A stretch of 64,000 bases of DNA from Streptomyces albospinus (GTDB lineage: Bacteria > Actinomycetota > Actinomycetes > Streptomycetales > Streptomycetaceae), in assembly GCF_014648695.1 (NCBI RefSeq), contig NZ_BMRP01000011.1:176261-240260 (forward strand). Direction: 5' to 3'. Made by a program: the position numbers and the translations under genes. Below the pieces are notes generated by a model. The model searched no databases. It was not told where the DNA came from and worked only from the letters and a program-made list of their open reading frames with translations. Below are positions 1 to 8,435 of this stretch, one piece after another. Every line of letters starts with the position of its first letter. Positions within the stretch are counted from its first letter, which is position 1.

Positions 1-1092
1 CCAGTCCTCGGCGGCCGGGGTGGCGGCGTAGCGCTCGTCGGCCTCGCCGTCGGAGGCGATCAGCCCGGCCGCGTAGGCGAGTTCGAGCCAGAAGGCGGCG
101 AGCTGCTCGGTGGTGTCCAGGGCGACGGCGGTCCGCTTGAGGTCGCGGACGCTCAGGCCGCCGGCGCGCAGTACGGGCGGGCCGCCGAGGTCCCACTCCT
201 TCAGCAGCTCCTCGACGGTCGCCAGTGCCGTGAACGCCTGGCTCGCCGCCGCGTTGTCCACAAGCTGTGGATCGCGTTCGGTGGCCGGGGCGAGGGTGGG
301 CGGTTCCGGTTCGGGGACGCGGTGCGCGCGCCCGGCGCGCAGATGGAGCGCGGCCTCCCGGGGCAGTACGACGTTGCGGGCGCCCGCCGGGAGGAGCAGG
401 CCGCGGTCCAGCAGCCATTGCAGATGTGCGGCCGGCCGGTCGGTGACCGCCCCGTACGGCGGGCCCCACAGCAGCTTGTCCAGGACGGCGACGGACTCGG
501 CGGGCGCGGTGTCCAGCAGCGCGGCCATGCGGGCGCGGTCGGCGAAGAGGGCGGTGAGAGCGGCGACCGCGGAGACCGGGTCGTGGGTGGCGGGCAGCCC
601 GGCCGCGGCGATGATCTCCTGGAGCCGGCCCGGCGACATCCCGGCCGTGGCCTCCGCGACGCTCGGCCCCAGACCGGTCGGCGAGGGGTGCGCGGCGCTC
701 GGCGTCAGCAGCTCACGCGCCGTGCGCACCAGCCGCAGCCGGTCGTCCGGACCCCACACCAGCGCCTGCGCGCGCAGCGCCGCCACCGCCCGCGGCAGCT
801 CGGCGGCCACCGCCGCGTCCCCGGCGTCGCCCGCCATCAGCGCCGCCAGCGCCCCGTACGGGCACGGGTCGGGCGCCACCGCCAGTGCCTCCGCGGCCTG
901 GAGGGCGAAGGTGTCCAGCCGCTCCACGGCCCGCACCACCGAGGCCCGCGTCCCGGCCCGGGTCGCCAGCTGTGTCAGGTCGCCGGGCACCGGGTTCAGC
1001 AGGTCGGGCCGGGACCGCAGCAGACCGGCGAGCCCGCTGTCGGAGCGGTTGCGGAGCTCCTCGGCGAGGGTGCGCGGGGTAGGGGTGGTCAT
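1..1092 (-). CDS. helicase C-terminal/XPB-like domain protein, partial (runs off window)
   Basis: The open frame starts at ATG 1092 and continues past base 1, so only the first 364 residues are visible. The N-terminus reads MTTPTPRTLAEELRNRSD and is followed by an alpha-helical, Leu/Ala-rich region with no catalytic motif yet. The sequence resembles the Streptomyces proteins annotated as helicase-associated or XPB/Ssl2-like DNA-binding proteins, whose helicase-type domain lies further toward the C-terminus, outside this window. No Shine-Dalgarno sequence precedes the ATG. Instead a TAACGT hexamer sits 7 nt upstream, so the mRNA may be leaderless. It is divergent from the membrane-protein gene at 1347. 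The family call rests on recognition of the N-terminal half only. Confidence 0.75.
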   Translation of the reverse strand, partial: MTTPTPRTLAEELRNRSDSGLAGLLRSRPDLLNPVPGDLTQLATRAGTRASVVRAVERLDTFALQAAEALAVAPDPCPYGALAALMAGDAGDAAVAAELPRAVAALRAQALVWGPDDRLRLVRTARELLTPSAAHPSPTGLGPSVAEATAGMSPGRLQEIIAAAGLPATHDPVSAVAALTALFADRARMAALLDTAPAESVAVLDKLLWGPPYGAVTDRPAAHLQWLLDRGLLLPAGARNVVLPREAALHLRAGRAHRVPEPEPPTLAPATERDPQLVDNAAASQAFTALATVEELLKEWDLGGPPVLRAGGLSVRDLKRTAVALDTTEQLAAFWLELAYAAGLIASDGEADERYAATPAAEDW

Positions 1093-1099
1093 TCGTCTT

Positions 1100-1105
1100 A
1101 CGTTA
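1100..1105 (-). promoter_or_regulatory. -10 element of a likely leaderless promoter
   Basis: Read on the minus strand, TAACGT fits the Streptomyces TANNNT -10 consensus. It lies 7 nt before the ATG at 1092, where no ribosome binding site is present, which is the usual arrangement of leaderless transcripts. No convincing -35 is visible. Confidence 0.4.
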
Positions 1106-1346
1106 GCCGGGCGGGCGGAGGTGGGGGAGCACGCGGCGGTTGCGGCCTCGGTTGCCGGGGGCCGGGGCACCGGCGCGTCCGGTCCGTCCCGCGCCCCTCG
1201 GTCCGCCTCCGTACCCGGTGGCGGACCGGCGCGTCCCGGCCCGTCCCGGTGCGCCGCCTCGCGCGCGAGCCGCGGTGCCGGCTCGGGCCGAGGGAGTACC
1301 GTCGGGGCAGCCGGGGCAGCAACCAGCGCACGCCGCAGGGGATTTC

Positions 1347-2513
1347 GTGGGGATCGAGAGCGATCAGCTCGTCTTTGACTATCTGAGTCGGGTGGGCGAC
1401 CTGGCCCAGCAGCGCGGGCTGCCGTCCGGCGACCGGATGCGGCTGGTGGCCGCGCTGCGCGCCGAGATCGACGCGCAGAAGGTCGACTCGGTGCCCGGGG
1501 TGAAGCGGGTGCTGGCGCGGCTGGGGACGCCGGAGGCGGTGGTGAAGGCCGCCGGGAGCCGGGATCGGGACGCGCCGCCCGGTGGCGGGCCGTCGGCGGC
1601 CCGGGATTCCGGCTCGCCCCTCGTGCCGCACCTGGAGCCCGAGCCGCGGGCCGGTGCGCGGCAGCGGCTCGGCGAGCTGATCGGGAAGACGCCGGCGTCG
1701 CGGGACCTGGACGAGGAGGAGGCGGAGCCGGGCCGGCGGCCGGGTTTTCTGAAGAAGCGCGCTGCGCAGCCGGCCGTCCCCGAGGCGCCGGCCGCCTCGC
1801 CGCCGCATCTGGCGGGTGCGGACGAGCTGGGGGACGAGGAGGACCCGCCGGACTGGTGGCGGGTGGAACCGGAGCCGTATGCGGCGGGCGACGCCGTGCC
1901 CGGGTTCGTCGGCGGCATCGAGGTCCCGGAGATCTGGGAGCGGCCGGAGAGCGAGCAGGCCGGCGAGGGCGCGGGGGCGGCGTCGGAGGAGCCGGGCGGC
2001 GACGGGGCGGACGGCGGCGCGAGGCGCGGGCGGATGCTGCCGGTGCTGCTGCGGCGGACGTTGGGGCGGCGGCGCAGCGCGGCGGCGGGGGAACCCGACG
2101 GCGCCGACGGGGCCGCCGGAGAGGGCGAGGAAGGCGCGGAGGCTGTGGAGGCCGCGGGGCCGGTTCCGCTGCGGGCCTGGCTCAGCCCCGTACCGACGCT
2201 GGCCGTGCTGCTGCTGGTGGCCGGCGCGGTGACGGGTTCGTGGCTGGCGCTGGCCGGCGGCTGGGGGCTGGCGTATGTGTCGCGGCGGCTGAGCCGGACC
2301 GAGACGAAGTTCGCGGCGCTGGGGGTGCCGGGGATCGTCGTCGGCGGGCTGGTGGTGTGGACGTGGGGCCGGTTCGACGGGCGGTGGGGCGATCCGATCG
2401 CCCCGGGGCGGCTGGGTCCGGAGCTGTTCGCCGAACTGCCGGGGGTGGTGCGGGTGGCGGCGGTCGCTTCCGCCCTGTTCCTGCTGTGGCGGATGCGGCG
2501 GACGGCGGGGTGA
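1347..2513 (+). CDS. conserved membrane protein with N-terminal HAAS-like helical domain
   Basis: The 388-residue frame starts at GTG 1347 (VGIESDQLVFDYLSRVGDLA), preceded by a purine-rich GCAGGGG. The first about 70 residues look like a small helical domain (MRLVAALRAEIDAQ, then a VLARLGTPEAVV segment) of the kind found at the N-terminus of DUF1700/HAAS proteins. A long acidic, Glu/Ala/Pro-rich linker follows, then several hydrophobic helices in the last about 120 residues (LAVLLLVAGAVTGSWLALAG and others). A tail-anchored sensor or scaffold role is plausible but unproven. It stands alone, divergent from the helicase-like gene and convergent with the siderophore operon. In-frame sequence upstream of the GTG is low-complexity and unlikely to be coding. 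Confidence 0.75.
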   Translation: MGIESDQLVFDYLSRVGDLAQQRGLPSGDRMRLVAALRAEIDAQKVDSVPGVKRVLARLGTPEAVVKAAGSRDRDAPPGGGPSAARDSGSPLVPHLEPEPRAGARQRLGELIGKTPASRDLDEEEAEPGRRPGFLKKRAAQPAVPEAPAASPPHLAGADELGDEEDPPDWWRVEPEPYAAGDAVPGFVGGIEVPEIWERPESEQAGEGAGAASEEPGGDGADGGARRGRMLPVLLRRTLGRRRSAAAGEPDGADGAAGEGEEGAEAVEAAGPVPLRAWLSPVPTLAVLLLVAGAVTGSWLALAGGWGLAYVSRRLSRTETKFAALGVPGIVVGGLVVWTWGRFDGRWGDPIAPGRLGPELFAELPGVVRVAAVASALFLLWRMRRTAG

Positions 2514-2579
2514 CGGCCGGGCCGCCCGCGCCGGGCGGCCACGGAGCGGCGCCGCCCGCCGCGTCTCAGGGCACGGCCC

Positions 2580-3638
2580 TCACTTCTTCGTGAGCTTCTG
2601 CTGCACCTCGTCCAGGATCCTGCCGGCTGCCGTGTAGCCGATGCCCTGGATCCAGAGCTGGTCGTCGACGCGCTGCGCCGTCCCGTTCCTGACGGCCCGG
2701 AGGTTCTTCCAGAGGGGGCCGGCGGTGATCTGGGCCTCCTTGGACTTCTCCGGGCTGCCGTAGGTGGCGTAGAAGAGGGCGTCGGCGTCGGCCTTGTTGA
2801 TCTGCTCGGGACCGACCTCGACCATCAGGCCGTCCTTGGAGCCGTTGACGACGGAGGTCGGGCCGGTGCCGATGTCGGCGAGGATCGTGCCGATGTAGCT
2901 CCGGCAGCCGTAGATGCGGGTGTCGGCGCCCTCGACGAAGCGGACGACGTTGGTCCGGCGCCGCTTCGCCGCTGCCGGGCCGCCGAGGGCCGCGGTGACC
3001 CTCCCGGCGTGCGCGGCGTACGCGGCGACCGCCCGCTTCGCCTCGGGGATCCTGCCGAGGGCGGCGGCGTGCACGGCGAAGTTCTGCTTCCAGGGATAGC
3101 CGGTGGTCTCGGTCATCACGGTGGGCGCGATCTGGCGGAGCTGGTCGTAACGCCCGCCGTCGCGGGCCTTGTTGGTCAGGATCAGATCGGGCTTGAGGGC
3201 GGCGATCGCCTCCAGGTCGGGGGCGCCGATCTTGCCGACGTCCTTGATGCCGGCGAGCTTGTCCTTGGGGAGGTAGTCGAGGAAGCCGGAGGCGACGTCG
3301 GAGCGGGTGGCGCCGACGGGGGTGATGCCGAGGGTGATCGCGGAGTCGAGTTCGGCGGTGTCGAGGACGACGACACGGCGCGGGGCGGCGGGGGCGGACA
3401 CCTCGCCCATGGCCGTCGCGATCTTGCGGGTGCCGTTGCCGGCGGCGGGGGCGGGCCAGGTGGTGGCGGGCTGCGCCGGGCAATCGGCCGGTGTGAAGGA
3501 GCCGTTGGGGCCGGCGGCGGAGCCCTCGCCGTCGCCGGAGCCGCACGCGGTGAGCAGTAACGCGGTGGCGGCGAGCGCAGTGGCGGCGGCGACGGACGTG
3601 GTGGTGCGGTGCCTGGTGGCGGCTGCGGAGCGGGACAT
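2580..3638 (-). CDS. iron-siderophore ABC transporter substrate-binding lipoprotein
   Basis: This 352-residue secreted lipoprotein would capture a ferric siderophore outside the membrane. The N-terminus has basic residues, a hydrophobic stretch and the lipobox LLLTACGSG, placing the lipidated Cys near residue 32. The body has a FecB/FhuD-type periplasmic-binding fold signature: RRVVVLDTAELDSAITLGI, then LEAIAALKPDLILTN, then the long connecting helix. It is the last gene of a minus-strand set permease-permease-ATPase-binding protein, 110 nt downstream of the ATPase. The ATG is preceded by GAAAGGAC. Substrate specificity (hydroxamate or catecholate) cannot be read from the sequence. Confidence 0.9.
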   Translation of the reverse strand: MSRSAAATRHRTTTSVAAATALAATALLLTACGSGDGEGSAAGPNGSFTPADCPAQPATTWPAPAAGNGTRKIATAMGEVSAPAAPRRVVVLDTAELDSAITLGITPVGATRSDVASGFLDYLPKDKLAGIKDVGKIGAPDLEAIAALKPDLILTNKARDGGRYDQLRQIAPTVMTETTGYPWKQNFAVHAAALGRIPEAKRAVAAYAAHAGRVTAALGGPAAAKRRRTNVVRFVEGADTRIYGCRSYIGTILADIGTGPTSVVNGSKDGLMVEVGPEQINKADADALFYATYGSPEKSKEAQITAGPLWKNLRAVRNGTAQRVDDQLWIQGIGYTAAGRILDEVQQKLTKK

Positions 3639-3748
3639 GGCATGTCCTTTCGGCTCGTACGGCGGCGGACGGCGGATCGGAGCGACACCTGACGGGGAGG
3701 GACGGGTGACAGGGGGGAGGGATACCCGGCGGGAGGACGTGGGGGCGG

Positions 3749-4663
3749 TCAGCCGTCCGACGGGCGTTCCCACGGGCGGCCCGGGACCACCAGCGGGGAA
3801 CCCGTCACCGGGTCCGGCACGACCACCGAGTCCAGGCCGAAGACCTCGCGGACCAGATCCGCGGTGACGACCTCCCCGGGGTACCCCTGGGCGACGATCC
3901 GGCCCGCCTTCATCGCCACCAGGTGGTCGGCGTAGCGGGCGGCCTGGTTGAGGTCGTGGAGGACGGCGACGACGGTGCGGTCGCGGTCGTGGTTGAGCCG
4001 GCGGACCAGGTCGAGGACCTCGACCTGGTGGGAGATGTCCAGGTAGGTGGTCGGCTCGTCGAGCAGGAGGAGATCGGTTTCCTGGGCGAGGGCCATCGCG
4101 ATCCACACGCGCTGGCGCTGGCCCCCGGAGAGTTCGTCGACCGGCCGGTCGGCCAGCGGCACCACGTCCGTACGCGCCATCGCCTCGGCCACGGCCCGCT
4201 CGTCCGCCGCCGACCACTGCTGCCACCAGCGCTGGTGCGGCTGGCGGCCACGGGCGACCAGATCGGCGACGGTGATCGCCTCGGGCGCGACCGGGGTCTG
4301 CGGGAGCAGGCCGAGCGACCGGGCGAGCTTCCTGGTGGGGATGCGGGCGAGGTCCGTACCGTCCAGGAGGACGGCGCCGCCGCGGGGCCGCAGCAGCCGC
4401 CCCAGGGCGCGCAGCAGCGTCGACTTGCCGCAGGCGTTGGGGCCGACGACGACGGTGACCGCGCCGTGCGGCACGTCCAGGTCCAGACCGTCGACGACGA
4501 TGCGGTCCTCGTAGGCGAGGGTCAGCTCGCGGGCCGTGAGGCGGGCGGTGCCGGGCTCGGGCCGGCCGCCGCTGCTCCCGCCGCGCGCCGCCGCCTCGCC
4601 CGCGCCGGCGGGGACGCTCCCGCCGGCGGCGTCCCGCTCCCCGGCACCCACTCGCTCGGTCAC
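3749..4663 (-). CDS. iron-siderophore ABC transporter ATP-binding protein
   Basis: This 304-residue cytoplasmic ATPase of the FecE/FepC type powers ferric-siderophore import. Visible motifs are Walker A GPNACGKST, signature ELSGGQRQRVW, Walker B LLLLDEPTTYLD and the H-loop in VAVLHDLNQAARY. The GTG start at 4663 has a strong GGAGGAAGAG site just upstream and overlaps the TGA of the upstream permease by 4 bp (GTGA, 4660-4663), indicating translational coupling. A Gly/Ala/Arg-rich N-terminal extension of about 45 residues precedes the core domain. The downstream neighbour is the binding lipoprotein. Confidence 0.93.
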   Translation of the reverse strand: MTERVGAGERDAAGGSVPAGAGEAAARGGSSGGRPEPGTARLTARELTLAYEDRIVVDGLDLDVPHGAVTVVVGPNACGKSTLLRALGRLLRPRGGAVLLDGTDLARIPTRKLARSLGLLPQTPVAPEAITVADLVARGRQPHQRWWQQWSAADERAVAEAMARTDVVPLADRPVDELSGGQRQRVWIAMALAQETDLLLLDEPTTYLDISHQVEVLDLVRRLNHDRDRTVVAVLHDLNQAARYADHLVAMKAGRIVAQGYPGEVVTADLVREVFGLDSVVVPDPVTGSPLVVPGRPWERPSDG

Positions 4664-5757
4664 GCTCTTCCTCCTGCGGCACGGCCACGGACCCGACGGC
4701 CCCTGACGATCAGCCAGATCAGATACGGGGCGCCGACACCGGCGGTCGGCACACCCACCGGGAGCTCGGTCGGCGCGAGCAGCTTGCGGGCGAGCAGATC
4801 GCCGAGGACGACGATGACGGCGCCCAGCAGCGCCGAGCCGAGCAGCGGGATCTGCGCGGTCCTCGTCAGCCGGCGGGCGATCTGCGGCGCCAGCAGCGCC
4901 ACGAAGTCGACCGGGCCCGCCGCGCCCGTCGCCATCGACGCCAGCACCACGCCGACCGCGACCAGCCCGAGCCGGGTGCGGCCCAGCCGGATGCCGAGCG
5001 CGGTCGCGGTGTCGTCGTCCAGGGAGACGGCCCGCTGGGCGCGCGCCGCCCACAGGACGGCCGGCAGCAGCGCGAGCAGCGCCCACCCCAGGGGCGCCGC
5101 CTCCGGCCAGCCGCGCCCGTTCAGGGAGCCGGTCATCCACACCTGGGCCTGCTGCGCCACCAGGTAGTCGCCCTTGGTGAGGAAGAGCTGGGTGACCGAG
5201 CGCAGCGCGACCGCGAAGCCGATGCCGACGAGGACGAAGCGGATCGCGTGCAGCCCGCCGCGCCAGGCGAAGACGTAGACGAGGACGGCCGCCAGCACGC
5301 CGCCCGCCACGGACAGGTACGGCAGCACGGCGTACGACGTGATACCGAAGGTCATCGAGCCGACCGTCAGGGCCCCCGCGCCCTGGGTGACGCCGATGAT
5401 GTCGGGGCTGGCGAGCGGATTGCGGGCCACGGTCTGGATCAGCGCGCCGGCCACGCCGAACGCCGCCCCGGCCAGCAGGCCGACGGTCATCCGCGGCAGC
5501 CGCAGCGTGCCGACGACCAGGTCGTGGGAGGACCGCTCGCCGAGCAGGACCCTGAGCACCTCGTAGGGCGCGACGAAGCTCTCGCCGACGCAGAGGTAGG
5601 CGACGCAGACCGCCGCCAGGAGCAGCGCGAGCGCGGCGGCCACGAGGGTCGCGCGGCGGTGCACCAGGAAGGAGGCGCGGCCGGCCCGGACCACGAGGTG
5701 GCCGGCGGGGCGGACCGCGGTCGCCGGCGGGTCCGCGCCGGCTGCCGGGGCCGTCAT
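4660..5757 (-). CDS. FecCD-family siderophore ABC transporter permease
   Basis: This 365-residue integral membrane permease has about nine to ten hydrophobic segments and the FecCD/BtuC family landmarks LRLPRMTVGLLAGAAFGVAG, NPLASPDIIGVTQGA and GPVDFVALLAPQIARRL. It would pair with the second permease (5754-6809) as a heterodimer above the ATPase. The ATG at 5757 overlaps the stop of the upstream permease by 4 bp (ATGA, 5754-5757), and its own stop overlaps the ATPase start, so the three genes are translationally chained. A basic N-terminal tail (VVRAGRASFLVHRR) precedes the first membrane helix. Confidence 0.92.
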   Translation of the reverse strand: MTAPAAGADPPATAVRPAGHLVVRAGRASFLVHRRATLVAAALALLLAAVCVAYLCVGESFVAPYEVLRVLLGERSSHDLVVGTLRLPRMTVGLLAGAAFGVAGALIQTVARNPLASPDIIGVTQGAGALTVGSMTFGITSYAVLPYLSVAGGVLAAVLVYVFAWRGGLHAIRFVLVGIGFAVALRSVTQLFLTKGDYLVAQQAQVWMTGSLNGRGWPEAAPLGWALLALLPAVLWAARAQRAVSLDDDTATALGIRLGRTRLGLVAVGVVLASMATGAAGPVDFVALLAPQIARRLTRTAQIPLLGSALLGAVIVVLGDLLARKLLAPTELPVGVPTAGVGAPYLIWLIVRGRRVRGRAAGGRA

Positions 5758-6809
5758 GCCGGCACCGCCCTGCGCCGTACGAGGGTGACCAGGAACGGCA
5801 CCCCGATCAGCGCGGTCAGCACACCCGCCGGGACCTCCGACGGCGGGAAGACGATCCGCCCGACGGTGTCCGCGACCAGCACGATGACCGGCCCGAGCAG
5901 CGCCGCCATCGGGAGCGTCCAGCGGTGGCCGCCGCCCACGGCGGCGCGGGCGAGATGCGGTACGGCGAGGCCGACGAAGGCGATCGGGCCGGCCGCCGCG
6001 ACCCCCGCGCCGGTCAGCACGGTCGCACCGAGCCCGCCCACGATCCGTACGGTCGCGACGTTCTGGCCGAGCCCCCGGGCGACGTCCTCGCCGAGCGCCA
6101 GCGCGTCCAGACCGCGCGCCACGGACAGCACCAGCACCGCGCCGACCAGCAGGAACGGCCAGATCTGCGCCGCCACCCCGATGTCCCGCCCGGTGAGCGA
6201 ACCGACCTGCCAGAACCGGAACTCGTCCAGCGCCGCGGCCTTGGTCGTGAGGATCGCCATCGACACCGACACCAGCAGCGCGTTGATCGCGGCGCCGGAG
6301 AGGGCGAGCCTGACCGGGGTGGCGCCTCCCCCAAGTTCTCGGCTCCGCTCGAACAGAGGGGTCCCCCATCGGCCCCGGGTCGCGATGCCGTGGACGACGA
6401 CGGAGGCGAGGCCCGCGCCGGCGAACGCGAACCAGACGTAGCCGGTCGGGGTGTGCACCCCGGCGAAGGCGATGGCGGCCACCACCGCGGCCGAGGCGCC
6501 CTGGCTGACGCCCAGGATGCCGGGGTCGGCGATCGGGTTGCGGGTCAGGCCCTGCATGACCGTGCCGGCCAGGGCGAGCGCGGCGCCGACCATCAGGCCG
6601 ATCAGGGTGCGCGGCAGCCGCAGGAACCGCACCACCTGCGCGGCATCGCCGCTGCCGCCGCGGAACAGCGCGCCGGCGACCTCGGACGGTGCGAACGCGC
6701 GGCTGCCGACGGCCAGCGAGAAGAACACCGCCAGCAGCAGCGCCAGCACCGCCAGCGCGGTCAGGCCGAGCCGCCGGCTCCGCATCCGGGACGTCGGCTT
6801 CATCGGCAT
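5754..6809 (-). CDS. FecCD-family siderophore ABC transporter permease with in-frame repeat insertion
   Basis: This 351-residue permease is the first gene of the siderophore operon. Family motifs include LRLPRTLIGLMVGAALALAG, NPIADPGILGVSQGA and GPIAFVGLAVPHLARA. The start was taken at ATG 6809 (GGAG 11 nt upstream); ATG 6803 is a two-codon-shorter alternative. Oddity: a segment of about 15-17 residues (TRGRWGTPLFERSRELG) interrupts the usual short cytoplasmic loop before GGATPVRLAL. It is encoded by a palindromic repeat at 6325-6369 that is related to one inside another gene at 34260-34301. The frame is kept, so function may be retained. Confidence 0.92.
   Translation of the reverse strand: MPMKPTSRMRSRRLGLTALAVLALLLAVFFSLAVGSRAFAPSEVAGALFRGGSGDAAQVVRFLRLPRTLIGLMVGAALALAGTVMQGLTRNPIADPGILGVSQGASAAVVAAIAFAGVHTPTGYVWFAFAGAGLASVVVHGIATRGRWGTPLFERSRELGGGATPVRLALSGAAINALLVSVSMAILTTKAAALDEFRFWQVGSLTGRDIGVAAQIWPFLLVGAVLVLSVARGLDALALGEDVARGLGQNVATVRIVGGLGATVLTGAGVAAAGPIAFVGLAVPHLARAAVGGGHRWTLPMAALLGPVIVLVADTVGRIVFPPSEVPAGVLTALIGVPFLVTLVRRRAVPA
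6325..6369 (-). repeat. 45-bp intragenic palindromic repeat, copy 1
   Basis: Read on the minus strand the unit begins ATGGGGGACCCC, has a core TTCGAGCGGAGCCGAGA and ends TGGGGGAGG. The same blocks in the same order occur at 34260-34301 in a gene of unrelated function. It is 45 bp long, so it adds 15 codons and preserves the frame of the permease. This points to a mobile or duplicating element family inserted into coding DNA. Confidence 0.7.
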
Positions 6810-6891
6810 GGCTTCACTGGCTCCGGGCCCCTTTCGCGCGCGGTCCGGGTGGCGCCGCCCGGAGGTGTGCGTCGCCCGCGGCGGCCGGAGA

Positions 6892-6913
6892 TCAGGTAAG
6901 GCGGGGCTAACCC
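6892..6913. promoter_or_regulatory. candidate DmdR/DtxR iron box upstream of siderophore operon
   Basis: The imperfect dyad GGTAAGGC-GG-GGCTAACC lies 83 nt upstream of the first permease start (6809), in the divergent region with the HAD gene. It resembles the actinobacterial iron box (TTAGGTTAGGCTAACCTAA type); the left half TCAGGTAAGGC matches 9 of 11 positions. Because a DmdR1 orthologue is encoded at 57616-58308, iron repression of this operon is the natural inference. Confidence 0.55.
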
Positions 6914-6953
6914 TACGTCCCCGTGCGTGCCGTCTGCGGGCACAATGGCCGGC

Positions 6954-7607
6954 ATGGCTGCGTACCCCCTCACGGTCGGTTTCGACCTCGACATGACGCT
7001 GATCGACTCCCGGCCCGGAATCAAGGCCGCGTACCAGGCGCTGTCCGCCCGGACCGGGACCCACGTCGACGCCGACGCCGCGGTGACCCGGCTCGGGCCG
7101 CCGCTGGAGGAGGAGATCCGCCGGTGGTTCCCGGAGGAGCGGGTGGCGGAGATCAGCGCGGTCTACCGGGAGCTGTACCCGGAGCACGCCATCACGGGGA
7201 CGCTCGCGATGCCCGGCGCCCGGGAGGCGGTCGACGCGGTGCACGCGGCCGGCGGCCGGGCCGTCGTCGTCACCGCCAAGTACGAGCCGAACGCCAAGCT
7301 GCACCTCGCCCACCTGGGCATCGCCGCGGACGCGGTCATCGGCTCGCGGTGGGCGGAGGCCAAGGCCGAGGCACTGCGGGAGCACGGTGCGCGGGTGTAC
7401 GTCGGCGACCACACCGGGGACGTCCGCGGGGCGCACACCGCGGGCGCGCTGGCCGTCGTGGTCGCCACCGGGCCGTGCGGCATCGACGAGCTGCGGGCGG
7501 CCGGCGCCGACGTGCTGCTCGGTGACCTGACGGACTTCCCGTCGTGGCTGGATCGTTACGTTGCGGGTGGCGCCGCGGGCGCGGGCGGGGTCGCCGCCTC
7601 CGCCTGA
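6954..7607 (+). CDS. HAD-superfamily phosphatase/hydrolase
   Basis: This 217-residue cytoplasmic enzyme of the haloacid dehalogenase superfamily is probably a phosphoglycolate-phosphatase-like phosphomonoesterase. Motif I is FDLDMTLID (nucleophile first Asp, acid/base second Asp), followed by a helical cap (EEEIRRWFPEERVAEI). Motif II is VVVTAKYE, motif III the Lys in WAEAKAEAL, and motif IV VYVGDHTGDV. The start is placed at ATG 6954 (MAAYPLTVGFD); ATG 6945 would add three residues. No Shine-Dalgarno is visible, so a leaderless mRNA is possible. It overlaps the 3' end of the convergent small membrane gene by 52 bp. Confidence 0.85.
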   Translation: MAAYPLTVGFDLDMTLIDSRPGIKAAYQALSARTGTHVDADAAVTRLGPPLEEEIRRWFPEERVAEISAVYRELYPEHAITGTLAMPGAREAVDAVHAAGGRAVVVTAKYEPNAKLHLAHLGIAADAVIGSRWAEAKAEALREHGARVYVGDHTGDVRGAHTAGALAVVVATGPCGIDELRAAGADVLLGDLTDFPSWLDRYVAGGAAGAGGVAASA

Positions 7608-7822
7608 CGCCGCTGCGCGGTGACGGAGCGGACCACTCCGGCACCGGCGATCAGGAAACCGGCGCCCATCAGCATGGACACCCAGTAGAAGACCCACGGC
7701 AGCGGATGCGTACCGAGGAACAGCGGCAGCACGGTGGCGAGAGTGGCCACTGCGCCAACTAGGAACACGATCGCGCCGATTCGGACCAGCAGATCCCCGG
7801 CCTGGGGCGTTTCATCAGACAC
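7556..7822 (-). CDS. small two-TM conserved membrane protein
   Basis: This 88-residue protein is conserved in Streptomyces next to the cold-shock gene. The N-terminus VSDETPQAGDLLVRIGAI leads into TM1 (IVFLVGAVATLATVLPLFL) and TM2 (VFYWVSMLMGAGFLIAGAG), then a basic and Ala/Pro-rich tail (RRQAEAATPPAPAAP). GTG 7822 is the likely start; the frame remains open further upstream but is of poor quality. Its last 52 bp overlap the HAD gene on the opposite strand. No function is known. Confidence 0.7.
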   Translation of the reverse strand: MSDETPQAGDLLVRIGAIVFLVGAVATLATVLPLFLGTHPLPWVFYWVSMLMGAGFLIAGAGVVRSVTAQRRQAEAATPPAPAAPPAT

Positions 7823-8028
7823 CTGACCAGGGTAAGTCCGGGCCAGAAGCACTGCGGATCCCCCTGGCGACGTCTTGTCACCGGCCACCGGACCATTAGC
7901 CTTGGAGGTGGCGGGTCCTGTGGCCCGCTGCACTGCTATCCAGACCAATTTCCTCTTGCGCTTTTTCCCGCAGTAAACGCAGTAGACCCACCCAGAATTT
8001 TCCGACGAGTACGAGGACGAGGACAGAC

Positions 8029-8412
8029 GTGCCTACCGGCAAGGTCAAGTGGTTCAACAGTGAGAAGGGCTTCGGCTTTCTCTCCCGCGATGACGGCGGT
8101 GACGTCTTCGTACACTCGTCGGTGCTGCCCGACGGCGTGGCCGCACTCAAGCCCGGGCAACGTGTCGAATTCGGTGTCGTCGCGGGCCAGCGCGGCGACC
8201 AGGCGCTCACCGTGACCCTCCTCGACCCCGCCCCCTCGGTCGCCGCGGCGCAGCGCCGCAAGCCCGACGAGCTCGCCTCGATCGTCCAGGACCTCACGAC
8301 CCTCCTGGAGAACGTGACCCAGCAGTTGGAGCGCGGGCGCTACCCCGACAAGGTGCACGGCGCCAAGATCGCCGGCATGCTGCGGGCGGTCGCCGATCAG
8401 CTCGACGTCTGA
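8029..8412 (+). CDS. cold-shock domain protein with C-terminal extension
   Basis: This 127-residue nucleic-acid-binding protein probably acts as an RNA chaperone. The first about 65 residues form a classical cold-shock domain: GKVKWFNSEKGFGFLS with RNP1 (KGFGF) and RNP2 (VFVHSS). A charged helical extension of about 55 residues follows (KPDELASIVQDLTTLLENV), which ordinary 67-residue Streptomyces Csps lack. The start is GTG 8029 after GAGGACGAGGA. About 200 bp separate it from the divergent small membrane gene, including a long T/A-richer leader (CTCTTGCGCTTTTTCC), typical of cold-shock mRNAs with long 5' untranslated regions. Confidence 0.92.
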   Translation: MPTGKVKWFNSEKGFGFLSRDDGGDVFVHSSVLPDGVAALKPGQRVEFGVVAGQRGDQALTVTLLDPAPSVAAAQRRKPDELASIVQDLTTLLENVTQQLERGRYPDKVHGAKIAGMLRAVADQLDV

Positions 8413-8435
8413 GGTCCGGGCCGGAACCCGCCGGC

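Noticed and set aside
255..275. TCCACAAGCTGTGGA dyad inside the helicase-like gene
   Set aside because: It resembles two facing partial DnaA boxes but lies in coding sequence without supporting sites nearby.
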